A DNA stretch of 61,530 nt from an uncultured Acidobacteriota bacterium (GCA_900696665.1 CAADGY010000187.1:1-61530), one strand, 5' to 3'; counted from the stretch's first letter, positions 23,277 to 33,994 are shown. Numbers and translations are program-made. The notes: generated by a model not told the origin, from the letters alone.

Positions 23277-24656
23277 TCAGGAGAAGAGTTCGCGAACCGG
23301 CTGGACGCCGCGATCCACCAAAGGAAGCGGGCGTCCCTGCGCTCCCGGCAATTCCAATTCGAGATCGATGCCAAGGCCGTAATAAATGGTCGCTGCGATC
23401 TCGGCCGGCGACGTTGGCCGATCCTTTGGAAGCGCCCCGATCTCATCGGAGGAGCCGATCACTTGACCGCCTTTGATCCCACCACCGCCCAGCAGCATCG
23501 TCCAACACTGCGGCCAATGGTCGCGCCCTCCCGCCGGGTTCACCTTTGGCGTGCGGCCGAACTCACCCGTAGCAACCACCATCGTAGTTTCGAGAAGACC
23601 GCGCTCGTGGAGATCCTCGAGCAGCGAGCTATATGCGTTGTCGAACATCGGTCCCACCAGGTCGCTGTAACAACTGATGGGACTGAACGGCTTCGATCCG
23701 TGGATGTCCCAGGTGATCTCGTCGAATACCGTCTCAAACATATTCACCGTGACGAAGCGCACTCCCGCTTCGATCATGCGGCGTGCCAGCAAACAGCTCT
23801 GTCCGAAGCGGTTCATCCCGTACTTCTGGCGCACAGCCTCGGGCTCCCGGTGCAACTCGAAAGCTTCGCGCGCCTTGGCCGATGACATGAGCGTGTATGC
23901 CTGATGAAACGACGCATCGGACAGCCGCCCATCTTGCGAGGTTTCGAATTTGCTGACCGTCCGGTCCACCAGTTCCCGCCAGTTCCTGCGCCGGTCCACC
24001 CGCAAAGCGGCCAGGTATTCCGGCGGAAGCGTATCAGGGACACGAAAATTCGGATCGGACGGATCGGCGTTCAACACGAACGGATCGTAAGTTTTTCCGA
24101 GATAGCCGGCGTTCTGGCCATGTGGCATGTTGCCGCCGGTACTCCCGATGCTGCCCGGCAACAGCACATGCGCCGGCACGCCGCCATTCGGCCCCTTCAG
24201 TTTGCCGAGAACGCAACCGATGTGCGGGTGCTCGACGCCGCCCTGGAACAACCTGCCCGTTTGCATCATCTGATGGCCGGTATCATGTACGGCCGCGGCG
24301 GTGTGATACACGCTGCGGACCAGGGCGAACTTGTCCGCGTTCTTCGCCATTCGCGGGAAGTTCTCCGATACTTCAATACCGGGTACGTTTGTCTTGATCG
24401 GTCTGTACGGGCCCCGGATCTCCACGGGCGCATCAGGCTTCATGTCCCATGTGTCCAACTGCGAAGGTCCACCTACTAGCATTAAAAAAATGCAGTTAAT
24501 ATCCTTCTTCCGGTTATCTACCGCCCCCAATGCCTTGAGCCCGAACATTTGGGTGAGTCCGAGACCAAGGAAAGAGAGAGAGCCGGCATGCAGGAAATCC
24601 CTCCGGCGGAGACCGTCACAAAACTCCGCGGCCCGATCTGCATCCAGACGCAACAT
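23277..24656 (-). CDS. DUF1501 family exported protein (alkaline-phosphatase/sulfatase-like fold)
   Basis: A 459-residue protein with an RRRDFLHAGSLSFLGLG Tat-type leader near residue 17. Characteristic DUF1501 segments are MLVGGPSQLDTWDMKP, HTAAAVHDTGHQMMQTG, GEFGRTPK and GGRDHWP. The family is abundant in Planctomycetes and Acidobacteria, where it usually pairs with a DUF1800 or DUF1553 partner. No such partner is present here. Its exact activity is not established. It lies 180 bp downstream of the RND pump gene on the same strand, with a 7-bp hairpin (24775-24796) between them. Confidence 0.88.
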   Translation of the reverse strand: MLRLDADRAAEFCDGLRRRDFLHAGSLSFLGLGLTQMFGLKALGAVDNRKKDINCIFLMLVGGPSQLDTWDMKPDAPVEIRGPYRPIKTNVPGIEVSENFPRMAKNADKFALVRSVYHTAAAVHDTGHQMMQTGRLFQGGVEHPHIGCVLGKLKGPNGGVPAHVLLPGSIGSTGGNMPHGQNAGYLGKTYDPFVLNADPSDPNFRVPDTLPPEYLAALRVDRRRNWRELVDRTVSKFETSQDGRLSDASFHQAYTLMSSAKAREAFELHREPEAVRQKYGMNRFGQSCLLARRMIEAGVRFVTVNMFETVFDEITWDIHGSKPFSPISCYSDLVGPMFDNAYSSLLEDLHERGLLETTMVVATGEFGRTPKVNPAGGRDHWPQCWTMLLGGGGIKGGQVIGSSDEIGALPKDRPTSPAEIAATIYYGLGIDLELELPGAQGRPLPLVDRGVQPVRELFS

Positions 24657-24774
24657 GACAGAACAACTCCTCCCTGGGAATAGTGGCTTAACAGTTTATA
24701 CCCGATCAATCAGCGCCAGCAACCGCGCTTTAAGGGTTTAAGACGCGTAGGACGTGTGGTCGGGCTGCGTGGGC

Positions 24775-24796
24775 ATCCCGATGGAGGCGTCGGGAT
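24775..24796. repeat. 7-bp hairpin between RND pump and DUF1501 genes
   Basis: ATCCCGA (24775-24781) pairs with TCGGGAT (24790-24796) over an 8-base loop. It follows the end of the pump operon on the minus strand but lacks a U-tract, so a terminator role is only possible. Confidence 0.3.
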
Positions 24797-24836
24797 CTTG
24801 GATGGATCGCTCGATGGGAGGAGCGATTGGCGGCAG

Positions 24837-27800
24837 CTACTTGATCGGCGCAGTGACCGGCATTCTGCTTTTTTCGTGAGGCTTGTGTCCCCACCACTTC
24901 GCCAAGATTCCCGCCGCATCATCAAGATACGTATACACAACCGGCACCACCACGAGAGTGAGAAGCGTGGAAGTAATCAAGCCGCCGATGACCGCACGGG
25001 CCATGGGGGCGCGGAACTCGGCCCCGGATCCCAGCTCAAATGCCAGGGGGAGCATACCGAAGATCATTGCCAGCGTCGTCATCAGGATCGGCCGCAGGCG
25101 CACGGTCGAAGCCGAGACCAGAGCCTCTCTCCTCGACAAGCCGGCCCGGCGCTGCACGTTCGCGAAATCAATCACGAGGATGGCGTTCTTGGTGACCAAT
25201 CCCATCAGCAAAATCACACCGATCATCGACATCATGTTCAGGGTGTCGGACGCCAGGTACAACATCGCCGCGACGCCAAGAAGCGACAGCGGCAACGAAA
25301 ACATGATGGCGAGCGGCTGGAGAAAGCTCCTGAACTGCGAGGCCAGAATCGCATAGATCAGAATCACCGCCAGAAACAAGGATTGCAGAACGTAGCCGAA
25401 GCTCTCCATCATGTCTTCGTACTCTCCGGTGAGGTCGAGCGTATAGCCCGGCGGGATCTTCATGGCTGCGGATCGTGCCATGATATCTCCAACCACCTCC
25501 CCGAGCGAACGGTTTTCGGTGTTTGCGCTCACCCGGACTTCACGCATCAGATCGAGACGGCGGATTTTGGATGGTGCAGCGCCATCTTCCAGGCGTGCTA
25601 TTTGACTGAGCGGCACAAGTTCGCGCCCGCCATGCCCGGGAAGGTCAATGGCCAACAGGTCGGCGTTGCTCGTGCGATCCTCCCTGTTCAACCGCAGGCG
25701 CACGTCGTAGCTGTCACCATCGGGATCTTCGAACTGCGAGACGACTTCGCCCGCAACCAGCCCGGTTACCGTGGAGGCTACTCCTCCCAGGTCCAGACCC
25801 AAATCGCCAGTGGCCTTTCGATCGATGCGTATGCGGACTTCCGGGCGCGGCTGTTCTTCCGTTGTGTCGATGTCGGCCGCGCCGCGCACCTGCCGCATTT
25901 GTGCCATCAGTTCTTCGCTGATCGAGGCAACCTGCCGCAGATCGGCGCCGCGCACACTGATCTGAATCGGTTTGGTTTCCGCGGCATGCTCGTCCGCTTC
26001 GCCCACTGAAGTCCGGAGTCCATGGAACCTTTTCAGCCGTTCCCGGATGTCCGCTTTGACAACAGTGAAGTGCGCCCTGATGCCTGGTTCCTTCAATCGA
26101 ACGTAGATGTTACCTTCATTCACCGGTTGTCCGCCAGTGCCGCCGGCAGTCGTATACGTATAGCGAACCGCGGGGTTCTTTCGAACCTCCGCGACAACGC
26201 TTCGGGCGATTTCAATCGAGCGGTCGAGACTAATGCCTGGATCGGCCTTGTAGGAAACACGCAGTTCTCCGGGGTCCGCGTCCGGCATAAAAGCCGATCC
26301 CAGCCGGCCAAACAGGAAAAAACTGGAGCCGATCGCGACAGCGCCCAGCAGCAGCACGGCCCAGCGGTGCGATAACGACCATCCAAGGGCGGCGGCAACC
26401 ACGCCACGGAGCTTTTCGATCTGTGCATTCAATCTGTCGAGCGCACGGCCTACCACGGACCTTTGAATCGACGGATCGGCGGCAGGATCGTACCAGCGCG
26501 AAGACAGCATCGGATCGAGCGTAAAGCTGACGTAGAGCGAGACAAGTACGGCGAAGCCAACCGTGATGCCGAATTCATAAAAGAACTTTCCGATAATTCC
26601 GCCCATGAAAGCTACCGGCACGAAGACGGCGACGATGGTGAACGTCGTCGCCATGACGGCCAGCCCGATTTCCGCCGTGGCCTCCCGCGCGGCAGTGAAA
26701 TGATCGGCGCCCGCGTGCATGTGGCGGACGATGTTTTCGCGCACGACGATGGCGTCATCGATCAACAGCCCGATGGAGAGAGAAAGACCCATCAGCGTCA
26801 GGATGTTCAAGGTGAAACCGAGCGCGGCCATAATAATGAACGTGCTGATGACCGACACCGGAAGCGCCAGCCCGGTGATCACGGTGCTGCGCCAGCTATT
26901 GAGGAACAAAAAGACGATCAACACCGTCAAGGCAGCGCCTATGATCAGCGTCAACTGGACATCTTCCACCGACTCGCGAATGAAAATGGACCGGTCCACC
27001 ACAGTGCGCAGCCGTATGTGTGACGGGAATTCCGCATTCATCTGTGCGACGGCTGCTTCCACACCATCGGCCACATCAACCGTGTTCGCGCCGGATTGCT
27101 TCACGATATCGAGCGCCAGCGCTTGCCGCTCGTCCACCAGCGAGGCGCTGCGCCGTTCTTCAATCGAGTCCACGATGTGCGCGACTTCGGGCAGGAAAAC
27201 CGGCCTGCCGTTGCGCGTAGCCACAATCAGGTTGCGGAATTCTTCGACCTGCTGGAACTTGCCGGACACGCGCACGAGCGGCTCTATCTGGCCCTGGTCC
27301 AGCTTTCCGGCGGGGACGTCCAGATTCTCACGCCGCAGCGCCGCAGAAACCTCTGCATAAGTCAGGCCAAGTGCCTTCAGCTTGTTGCGGTCCACGAGGA
27401 TCTGGATTTCGCGCCGGGCCAGCCCGATGAGGTTTACCTGTCCGACACCGGGCACGTTCTCCAGGCGCCGCTTAATTTGTTTTTCGGCGATGGAGGACAG
27501 CGCCTTGATATCCATGGTGGGGCTCTCGACCGCGATGGAAACCACAGGCATCGCGTTGAAGTCGATGCGCTGCACCACGGGCTGCTCCATCGATAAAGGG
27601 AAGTCGGCGCGGATGCCGTCAATTTTCGCCTGTGCATCCTGCTGTGCGGTGTGTATGTTCGTGCCGAGCCGGAATTCCACGACGATTACAGAGAAGCCCT
27701 CGGTGGTGGTGGAAGAGATATGACGAACGCCGGAGATCGTATTCACCGCTTCTTCGATGCGTTTGGTCACCTCGCGCTCCACCGTCTCGGGGGAAGCACC

Positions 27801-27956
27801 GGGGTAGAGAGTCTGAATCGTCAGCACCGGGATCTCAACATCCGGAAACAGATCGACGCTCAACTCGCGATAGGAGTAAATTCCCAGCGTCACCAGTGAT
27901 ACGGCGAGCATCGTGGCGAAAACGGGCTGTTTGATGGAGAGATCGCTGAGAAACAT
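24837..27956 (-). CDS. RND efflux pump inner-membrane transporter (AcrB/HAE1 type)
   Basis: The 1039-residue protein has two halves, each with a large periplasmic loop and six membrane helices. The N-terminus [19 protein letters not shown] is the standard RND opening. The proton-relay aspartate pair lies in [14 protein letters not shown] (helix 4), and the matching [15 protein letters not shown] occurs in the second half (helix 10). It expels drugs, solvents or metabolites using the proton gradient. It is the third gene of a TolC-adaptor-pump operon, 14 bp after the adaptor. A long opposite-strand frame across its 3' half is only a shadow. Confidence 0.95.
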   Translation of the reverse strand: MFLSDLSIKQPVFATMLAVSLVTLGIYSYRELSVDLFPDVEIPVLTIQTLYPGASPETVEREVTKRIEEAVNTISGVRHISSTTTEGFSVIVVEFRLGTNIHTAQQDAQAKIDGIRADFPLSMEQPVVQRIDFNAMPVVSIAVESPTMDIKALSSIAEKQIKRRLENVPGVGQVNLIGLARREIQILVDRNKLKALGLTYAEVSAALRRENLDVPAGKLDQGQIEPLVRVSGKFQQVEEFRNLIVATRNGRPVFLPEVAHIVDSIEERRSASLVDERQALALDIVKQSGANTVDVADGVEAAVAQMNAEFPSHIRLRTVVDRSIFIRESVEDVQLTLIIGAALTVLIVFLFLNSWRSTVITGLALPVSVISTFIIMAALGFTLNILTLMGLSLSIGLLIDDAIVVRENIVRHMHAGADHFTAAREATAEIGLAVMATTFTIVAVFVPVAFMGGIIGKFFYEFGITVGFAVLVSLYVSFTLDPMLSSRWYDPAADPSIQRSVVGRALDRLNAQIEKLRGVVAAALGWSLSHRWAVLLLGAVAIGSSFFLFGRLGSAFMPDADPGELRVSYKADPGISLDRSIEIARSVVAEVRKNPAVRYTYTTAGGTGGQPVNEGNIYVRLKEPGIRAHFTVVKADIRERLKRFHGLRTSVGEADEHAAETKPIQISVRGADLRQVASISEELMAQMRQVRGAADIDTTEEQPRPEVRIRIDRKATGDLGLDLGGVASTVTGLVAGEVVSQFEDPDGDSYDVRLRLNREDRTSNADLLAIDLPGHGGRELVPLSQIARLEDGAAPSKIRRLDLMREVRVSANTENRSLGEVVGDIMARSAAMKIPPGYTLDLTGEYEDMMESFGYVLQSLFLAVILIYAILASQFRSFLQPLAIMFSLPLSLLGVAAMLYLASDTLNMMSMIGVILLMGLVTKNAILVIDFANVQRRAGLSRREALVSASTVRLRPILMTTLAMIFGMLPLAFELGSGAEFRAPMARAVIGGLITSTLLTLVVVPVVYTYLDDAAGILAKWWGHKPHEKSRMPVTAPIK

Positions 27957-27970
27957 CGGTTCCCCGAAAC

Positions 27971-29110
27971 TTACGGATGTGCGGACTGCTCGATCGGGAC
28001 CCCATCCGCGAGTTCGACACTTCGCTCCGCGATGAGGATGTCTCCGGACGCCAGACCTTCGACAATCTCGACCAGAGGCCCTTTCTCGCGCCCGATGCGC
28101 ACGTCCCGCTTTACGGCTTTGCCGGCTACGTCGACGAAGACATAGGAATCTTTCCTGCTCTGATCCTCGCGATAAATGGCGGAGCCAGGGATCATTACAG
28201 TGTTCGGCCGGGCACCGGTGATGATCTGCCCGTCGGCGAACATCCCCGCCCGAAGACGCCCATCCGGATTCGCTATCTTGATGCGCACGTGTGCCGCCCG
28301 GGATTGCTCGTCCACCGCCGGAGCAAGTTCAATGACGCGGCCGGAAAACTCTACCCCGGGAAAACTGCTCACCGAAAATAGAACCTGCTGCCCCGTCCGG
28401 ATGGGTCCGATCTCCGCTGCCGGCACCGGACTCCGCAACTCGAGCCGGCTGTTGTCCACCAGGCTGAACACGGGCGTCGGCGGTTCCACATAGGCTCCGG
28501 CATTCACATACTTTTCCTGGATTACGCCGCTGACCGGCGCGAGAATCACAGTATCCCGCAGGCGCTTGCGCGCGACTTCCACCGCTGAGGCAGCCTGGTC
28601 CAGTTGCGCCGACGCCAGCGCGACCTGGGCCCGCGAATCCTTCTCCGCTACTTCGGCCGCTCTCAGATCTCTTTCGGTAATACCGCCGGACTTCACCAGG
28701 TTGCGTGAACGTTCCAACTCCGCCTCGGTATGGGCCTCCATCACCTGGGCGCGATGAAGAGCGGCCTGCGCCACCTGGACGGCGGATTCGCTTTGCCGCA
28801 GCGCCAGGCGGTAATTCTCGTCATCCACCCAGGCGACGGATTCACCTGCCTGGACACGATCCCCCTGCTCCTTTGGAAAGCGAACGATCCGCCCGGTAGT
28901 TTCCGCTTTCACTTCCACGCGTGAACTCGAAACCAGCGTACCTGTCACAGCGACGGTAGCGGTGAACGTTTCCGAAGTAACCGGAATCGTCTTGACCGCC
29001 ACCGGGCGCACTTCGGCCGCGCTGACGCTTTCGGATTTATCCCTGCGGCACCCGGCCGCGGCAACGGTGCAGGCCAGAGCCGCCACAAGAAGAAGACTGC
29101 GCCTGATCAT
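27971..29110 (-). CDS. RND efflux periplasmic adaptor (AcrA/MFP family) lipoprotein
   Basis: The 379-residue adaptor starts at 29110 with MIRRSLLLVAALACTVAAAGC, a lipobox, and this start overlaps the tolC-like stop in an ATGA junction. A lipoyl-like half-motif with VEVKAETTGRIVRFPKEQGD precedes a coiled-coil hairpin (residues 90-190). The second half-motif VILAPVSGVIQEKYVNAGAYV follows, then the beta-barrel domain. It bridges the pump and the outer-membrane channel in the periplasm. Overlap with one neighbour and a 14-bp gap to the other show a single operon. Confidence 0.93.
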   Translation of the reverse strand: MIRRSLLLVAALACTVAAAGCRRDKSESVSAAEVRPVAVKTIPVTSETFTATVAVTGTLVSSSRVEVKAETTGRIVRFPKEQGDRVQAGESVAWVDDENYRLALRQSESAVQVAQAALHRAQVMEAHTEAELERSRNLVKSGGITERDLRAAEVAEKDSRAQVALASAQLDQAASAVEVARKRLRDTVILAPVSGVIQEKYVNAGAYVEPPTPVFSLVDNSRLELRSPVPAAEIGPIRTGQQVLFSVSSFPGVEFSGRVIELAPAVDEQSRAAHVRIKIANPDGRLRAGMFADGQIITGARPNTVMIPGSAIYREDQSRKDSYVFVDVAGKAVKRDVRIGREKGPLVEIVEGLASGDILIAERSVELADGVPIEQSAHP

Positions 29111-30456
29111 TCCCACGGAGGTAACCCCATCGTCCACTTCAGTTCTGCTCGTGCAACCGAATAGTCGTGCAGACCCCGCAGCAGGTTAGTTCCAGCCAGC
29201 GAGACCGCCGTCTGCGCATCCACAATGTCAAGCGTGGTGGCGGCGCCATATTTATAATTATCCTGGGTCATCGAGAGCACGCGCTCTGCCTCGTTCACCG
29301 CCGCACGCGACGCTTCTACTGTCTCGCGGGCCGCTGCGAGATTGTCCAGACCCTGGCTCAGAGCGAGCCGGACCTGCTGCTCCATCTTCTGCCGCTCCAA
29401 ACGTGCCGCACGCTCGTTCGCTGTGGCCTGCCACACCAGCCCACTGCGGCGGAAGCCATCGAATACCGGCAAAGTGAAATTCAACCCCACAGTCCAGCGT
29501 GCGAACTGCGGGTTCGCAAGGTTTTCCGGCATTCTCGCCATGATGCCGTAAGTGCTCGCAAAATCCAGACGCAACCGGCTCTCCGCCCGCGCCAGATCGA
29601 TCTGCGCCGCCGCGCTGCGTAGGGCTATGCTCAGCCGCTGCAGTTCAGGCCGTCTGCGCTGGGCTTCTTTCCACAGCGCCTCCAGGTCCTGTTGTTCCCA
29701 GAATTTCTCTTCGAACACTCCGGAGACAGCCGTGGGGTGATCGAGCGGACGCACCAGGAAGTAATTCAGCCGTGAACGGGCCTGCCGGATAGCGTTCCGC
29801 GCGCGCACCAAATCCGGCATTCCGTTAGCCACGGCGACTTGAGAACGCAACACGTCGACCTCGGTCGCGACACCGTTCTTGAGCCGTGTCCGGGCCATCT
29901 CCAGATGTAGCTGGCGCTGTTGCTGCGTTGCTTCGACCAGTTCGTAATACCGCTCGGACCACATCACGGCATAGAATGCTTTCACCACGTCCAGGGCGAC
30001 ATCCTGCTGTGCGCGGTCGATTTCCGCCAAGGACCCCTCCGCCTCCACCGAAGCGAGCCGCAGCGCGGTCCCTACTTTGCCCGCCGTATAAACCGGTTGT
30101 TTCACGCTTATGCTGTAGTCGAACAGGTTGACAGGCGAAGGCACCAGCGCCTCACGCAGTTCCTCCGGAAAGTTATCCAGACCGGAGGCGTTCAGCAGGC
30201 TGGGGTCGCGCCAGCGCGTCGCGGTGCTCAGTATGGAGATCTCCGGCAGCGCCTGCGCGCGTACTTCCCGAATGCGGCCCTTCAGCGCGTCGGCGCTGGC
30301 ACGCGCCTTACCGATATCGGGGTGCTTTTCCAGCGCAATCCGGACCGCTTCGGTCAGCGTCAGCGGGTGAAGATCATCGCTTTGGGGCCACGCAGGGGAT
30401 AGGGCAACACACACCATCACCAACACGGCGGGTGGATAGAAACGGCCTGCCATCAC
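29107..30456 (-). CDS. TolC-family outer-membrane efflux channel
   Basis: A 449-residue protein with a signal peptide (PPAVLVMVCVALSPAWPQ) and two long helical repeats that are the coiled-coil barrel of TolC-like channels. The repeat boundaries carry LTLTEAVRIALEKHPDI near residue 30 and the internal AEVDVLRSQVAVANG-type segment in the middle. It is the first gene of the efflux operon and overlaps the adaptor start by 4 bases. A perfect dyad, AATCAG-GA-CTGATT (30472-30485), lies 16 bases upstream of its start and may be the operator. Confidence 0.9.
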   Translation of the reverse strand: MMAGRFYPPAVLVMVCVALSPAWPQSDDLHPLTLTEAVRIALEKHPDIGKARASADALKGRIREVRAQALPEISILSTATRWRDPSLLNASGLDNFPEELREALVPSPVNLFDYSISVKQPVYTAGKVGTALRLASVEAEGSLAEIDRAQQDVALDVVKAFYAVMWSERYYELVEATQQQRQLHLEMARTRLKNGVATEVDVLRSQVAVANGMPDLVRARNAIRQARSRLNYFLVRPLDHPTAVSGVFEEKFWEQQDLEALWKEAQRRRPELQRLSIALRSAAAQIDLARAESRLRLDFASTYGIMARMPENLANPQFARWTVGLNFTLPVFDGFRRSGLVWQATANERAARLERQKMEQQVRLALSQGLDNLAAARETVEASRAAVNEAERVLSMTQDNYKYGAATTLDIVDAQTAVSLAGTNLLRGLHDYSVARAELKWTMGLPPWE

Positions 30457-30471
30457 ACGTCACCTGGGGAC

Positions 30472-30485
30472 AATCAGGACTGATT
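30472..30485. promoter_or_regulatory. Palindromic operator-like site upstream of the efflux operon
   Basis: AATCAG and CTGATT form perfect 6-bp arms around GA, 16 bases before the tolC-like start codon. The position and symmetry fit a repressor site such as that of a TetR-type efflux regulator. No regulator gene is nearby. Confidence 0.35.
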
Positions 30486-30511
30486 CTCCATTATTACACG
30501 ATCGATGAAGT

Positions 30512-31933
30512 TTATCTCCGGGAATCGGTGCGAGGCGTCCCCGATTTCCCACTGTGAAGCGATACCAGCAGTCTGGTCGCGGATTGAACGAGCATTTCTC
30601 CGGACCCTTCGGCACAACGCGCGCTCACCACTTCGTAAGCACCTTCCGGATAAGCCTTTCGATTCGGCACATAACCAACGGAGCCGTTCGCAAGTTCGGC
30701 CACAACGGTATACCGGTACGGGGAAGCATACTTGAGCGCCACGCCGAGTTCCGTGAAAATTTCGCCCGGCAGGCCCACGAACGCAAGGTCGTCTCCAAGC
30801 GCGATCACCTGCACCTCAGCCTCGAGCGGCCTTCCGTCGCGGGCGGCGGTGTCCGTTACCCGGAAAGCCTTTACGAAGTCGAGGAAGGGTGCGGCATTGA
30901 GTTTGCCGAATAGCGGTGTGATCTTCTTTGCCCATTCGAGTTCCCGTGGTTCGAAAGCAGGCAAAGGCAGCAGCACCGTCTCGCTGCGCGTCTGCGGTGC
31001 GGCGGCGGGCAGGCGCTCTAGGCGCTTGAACGTTTTCAAAACTTCGCCGGCCAGGACGGTACCGATCCGTGCGGCTTCGCCATGCCCTTTTTGCGGCGCG
31101 CGGGTGGTTACGTCGATATGGTTCAAATTGCCCGCGCAGCCGATCGTGAAAAGGGTCAGCATCCCGCTGCCCTTCACCGCGCTCAATTGCCGTCCGAGCG
31201 TGTATGGGTAATCCGCCGAATATTCCAGGCCGCCCACTGTATCCAGGTGCAACGCGTAGTTGACATAAGTTGCGATTGGCTTTCCATCGGGCGAATCGAA
31301 GTACACTACCGGCACATCGGGGTCGATGGGGCCCGCGGGGCGGACGATGTTTGGATTCAACTTTCCGGGATTCCAACCCACACTGCCGTCTTTCATGTGA
31401 AAGCGCCGGTTGAAAGTAAGACTTTCTTCGCGGCCTCTCGCGGCGGAAATCCGGGCCGGCGCCAGTGCTGCATCCGCCTTTTCCACGGCCTCGGCGATAA
31501 GCCGCGGCAGATCCGCGGTGTATTTCTTTCCGATGGCGAGCATCTCGCCTTCAAGGTTGTACCGGGTCGCGCCACTTAGCAAAACGGGACCGGTATGAGT
31601 GTGGGTCGCGCTGATCATGACGCGCGAGCCGGGAATGCCCGTTTTCTGCTCGATCGCCTGGCGCGCCTGTTCCACAATCGGGCGCGGTACGCTCGAAAGG
31701 TCGCAAGCCACGACGGACGCTTTGGTTCCGTTCTGCTCGAAAACCAGGGCCTTGGCGAACAGGTCATCGTGCACACCGTCAGCCGCCCGGTTGTAGTAGT
31801 AGCCGGACATCGGCGCACCCATGGGAGGAGTTATCTTTACAGCGGCGGCGCCAACCTGGAAATCGGCAGCCGGGAGACTGCACACAGCGGCCGCCAGCAG
31901 GGCCAGTGTGCGCATTGGCAAGCGGAAGTTCAT
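30512..31933 (-). CDS. Neutral/alkaline ceramidase-like exported hydrolase
   Basis: A signal peptide (MRTLALLAAAVCSLPAADFQ) is followed by the N-terminal domain of the neutral/alkaline non-lysosomal ceramidase family. It includes VGAAAVKITPP and the zinc-site motif SATHTHTGP near residue 105. At 473 residues it is shorter than full ceramidases (about 650-750) and lacks most of their C-terminal domain, as do many bacterial relatives whose substrate is unknown. Start 31933 (MNFRLPMRT) was chosen over a longer frame because it places the signal peptide correctly. It follows the carbamoyltransferase by 51 bp on the same strand. Confidence 0.8.
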   Translation of the reverse strand: MNFRLPMRTLALLAAAVCSLPAADFQVGAAAVKITPPMGAPMSGYYYNRAADGVHDDLFAKALVFEQNGTKASVVACDLSSVPRPIVEQARQAIEQKTGIPGSRVMISATHTHTGPVLLSGATRYNLEGEMLAIGKKYTADLPRLIAEAVEKADAALAPARISAARGREESLTFNRRFHMKDGSVGWNPGKLNPNIVRPAGPIDPDVPVVYFDSPDGKPIATYVNYALHLDTVGGLEYSADYPYTLGRQLSAVKGSGMLTLFTIGCAGNLNHIDVTTRAPQKGHGEAARIGTVLAGEVLKTFKRLERLPAAAPQTRSETVLLPLPAFEPRELEWAKKITPLFGKLNAAPFLDFVKAFRVTDTAARDGRPLEAEVQVIALGDDLAFVGLPGEIFTELGVALKYASPYRYTVVAELANGSVGYVPNRKAYPEGAYEVVSARCAEGSGEMLVQSATRLLVSLHSGKSGTPRTDSRR

Positions 31934-31984
31934 GGTTTCGAATATCTCGAACACCACGATTCTTGTCAAATGTGCGGGAGTGGA

Positions 31985-33817
31985 TTAGTCCGCTTCCAGG
32001 CGGTGTGCGTACTTTTGTTTGAGAGCGGGATCCTGGTCTTCTTTTCGAAGAAAGCAGTTTCCAACGGCGAGCGTTTCGATTTCGGTTCCCATAAAACAGC
32101 GGAAAGCGTCTTCAGGCGTACAAACGATCGGCTCGCCGCGCACGTTGAAACTTGTGTTCACGAGCACTCCGCAGCCGGTTGCATCTTTGAAAGCGGACAG
32201 CAGTTGATGATAGCGGGGATTCGTTTCCCGGTGCACGGTTTGTATGCGGGCCGAGTAATCCACGTGTGTGACCGCCGGTATGTCGGATCGCGGGACATGG
32301 AGCTTTTCGATTCCAAAGAGACCTTCCTCTTCGGGGCTCATTGTGCGCCGGTGGTGTCTGGCAACATCGGCCACCAGTAGCATGTAGGGACTCGGATCGG
32401 TCAGATCGAACCATTCGGAAACGTCCTCGGCGAGAACCGAAGGCGCGAACGGGCGGAACGACTCACGGTATTTCACTTTCAGGTTCAACACCGACTGCAT
32501 GGTGGGGGACCGGGCATCTCCCAGAATGGAACGCGCTCCGAGCGCGCGCGGGCCGAACTCCATGCGTCCCTGGAACCATCCGAGAGCCTTCTCTTGAACC
32601 AGTGACGCCGCACAAGTGCGAACCAGGCACTCGCCGCTTAGTGTAGTGAACCGGGCGCCCGCTTTTTGCAGACGGGCTTCGATCTCTTCCTGCTGGAACG
32701 CGGGCCCCAGGTATGATCCTTTCATGGCATCGGTTTCAGCCGGTTGTCTGGGATTTCCCTTGTAAATGTGATAAGCCGCGAGCGCCGCGCCCAGTGCTCC
32801 GCCGGCATCCCCAGCCGCCGGCTGAATCCAGAGGTGTTTAAATTTTCCGTCGCGCAACACCTTTCCATTCGCTACGCAGTTGAGAGCGACTCCGCCGGCA
32901 AGACATAAATTCCCGATCCCCGTTTCGGCCGCCAGCGAGCGCGTCAACCGGAGCACCACTTCGTTCAGAACGGACTGGATGGAGGCCGCCAAGTCCATGT
33001 GGCGCTGCTCGATCGGTTCCTCGGGGTGGCGTGCCCGCCCGCCGAACAACACATCGAACTTGCCATTGGTCATGGTGAGCCCGGTGCAGTAGTCGAACCA
33101 CTCCAGGTTCAGGCGGAACGATCCGTCAGGCTTCAAATCGATAAGATTCGAAAGGATCTGTTGCACGTACAGGGGCCTTCCGTACGGCGCCAGCCCCATC
33201 AGTTTGTATTCGCCGCTATTGACCCGGAATCCGGTGTAGTACGTGAACGCGGAGTAGAGCAATCCGAGCGAATGTGGAAAGTGAATTTCTTTGGCGATTT
33301 CCAGCCGGTTACCATGTCCAATGGCGGCGGAGGTAGTGGCCCATTCACCAACTCCGTCCATCGTTAACACCACGGCCTCTTCAAACGGCGAGGGAAAGAA
33401 AGCGCTCGCAGCATGGCTGAGATGATGCTCGGTGAACAGCATCCGCTTGCTTGCATCGAATTGCGGCGCGAACAATTTCAGCTCACTCGCCAGCAGGTTC
33501 TTCTGGAATAGCTTCTCCCGTATCCAGAGCGGTACCGCCATCTTGAAGGAGCGGTAGCCCGCGGGCGCGAAAGCGAGGTAGGTTTCAAGAAGGCGTTCGA
33601 ACTTCAGAAACGGTTTGTCATAAAAGACGATATAGTCTATGTCTTCCAGAGCCAGACCGCTTTCCGCCAGGCAATATCCAATGGCGTTGCGGGGGAACCG
33701 GGCATCGTGCTTCTTACGGCTGAAGCGCTCCTCCTGGGCTGCCGCCACGATGACGCCGTCTTCAACGAGTGCCGCCGCGCTGTCGTGGTAAAACGCAGAG
33801 ATACCGAGCGTCCGCAT
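31985..33817 (-). CDS. NodU/CmcH-type carbamoyltransferase
   Basis: A 610-residue two-domain enzyme. The N-terminal Kae1-like domain starts MRTLGISAFYHDSAAAL and has the metal-binding HHLSHAASAFFPSPF, VVLTMDGVGEW and LCLAGGVALNCVANGKV. The C-terminal domain has the family signature GPRALGARSILGDAR and SFRPFAPSVL. These enzymes form a carbamoyl-adenylate from carbamoyl phosphate and ATP and transfer the carbamoyl group to a hydroxyl, as in Nod factors or antibiotics. It is 7 bp after the DUF5989 gene and belongs to the SxtJ-DUF5989-carbamoyltransferase set. The acceptor here is unknown. Confidence 0.95.
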   Translation of the reverse strand: MRTLGISAFYHDSAAALVEDGVIVAAAQEERFSRKKHDARFPRNAIGYCLAESGLALEDIDYIVFYDKPFLKFERLLETYLAFAPAGYRSFKMAVPLWIREKLFQKNLLASELKLFAPQFDASKRMLFTEHHLSHAASAFFPSPFEEAVVLTMDGVGEWATTSAAIGHGNRLEIAKEIHFPHSLGLLYSAFTYYTGFRVNSGEYKLMGLAPYGRPLYVQQILSNLIDLKPDGSFRLNLEWFDYCTGLTMTNGKFDVLFGGRARHPEEPIEQRHMDLAASIQSVLNEVVLRLTRSLAAETGIGNLCLAGGVALNCVANGKVLRDGKFKHLWIQPAAGDAGGALGAALAAYHIYKGNPRQPAETDAMKGSYLGPAFQQEEIEARLQKAGARFTTLSGECLVRTCAASLVQEKALGWFQGRMEFGPRALGARSILGDARSPTMQSVLNLKVKYRESFRPFAPSVLAEDVSEWFDLTDPSPYMLLVADVARHHRRTMSPEEEGLFGIEKLHVPRSDIPAVTHVDYSARIQTVHRETNPRYHQLLSAFKDATGCGVLVNTSFNVRGEPIVCTPEDAFRCFMGTEIETLAVGNCFLRKEDQDPALKQKYAHRLEAD

Positions 33818-33824
33818 GGAACAG

Positions 33825-33974
33825 CTAGAACAACGTGTAAATCAGGGGTGCAATCCCGGAACTCTCAGCTACCAGCATCAGGGCGCCGAACGCAAAAATC
33901 ATCAGAAGCACCGGCAACAGCCAAAACTTTTTCCTCACCCTCAGAAATGACCAGAACTCCACTACGAACGACAC
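33825..33974 (-). CDS. DUF5989 small membrane protein (49 aa)
   Basis: The start is the GTG at 33974, preceded at correct distance by AAGGAGGAG, and gives a 49-residue protein. It has an amphipathic N-terminus (SFVVEFWSFLRVRKKFW), one membrane helix, and the C-terminal GIAPLIYTLF. This matches the DUF5989 family of tiny proteins next to SxtJ and NodU-type carbamoyltransferases. The longer upstream frame is rejected because it would run back into sxtJ. Its role is unknown; it may be a membrane partner of the carbamoyltransferase. Confidence 0.85.
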   Translation of the reverse strand: MSFVVEFWSFLRVRKKFWLLPVLLMIFAFGALMLVAESSGIAPLIYTLF

Positions 33975-33994
33975 GAATGTAACTCCTCCTTGCC

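Noticed and set aside
24756..26009. Plus-strand 417-codon frame
   Set aside because: It lies antisense to the RND pump gene, has His/Arg/Gln-rich composition and no ribosome binding site; the pump frame has all RND motifs.
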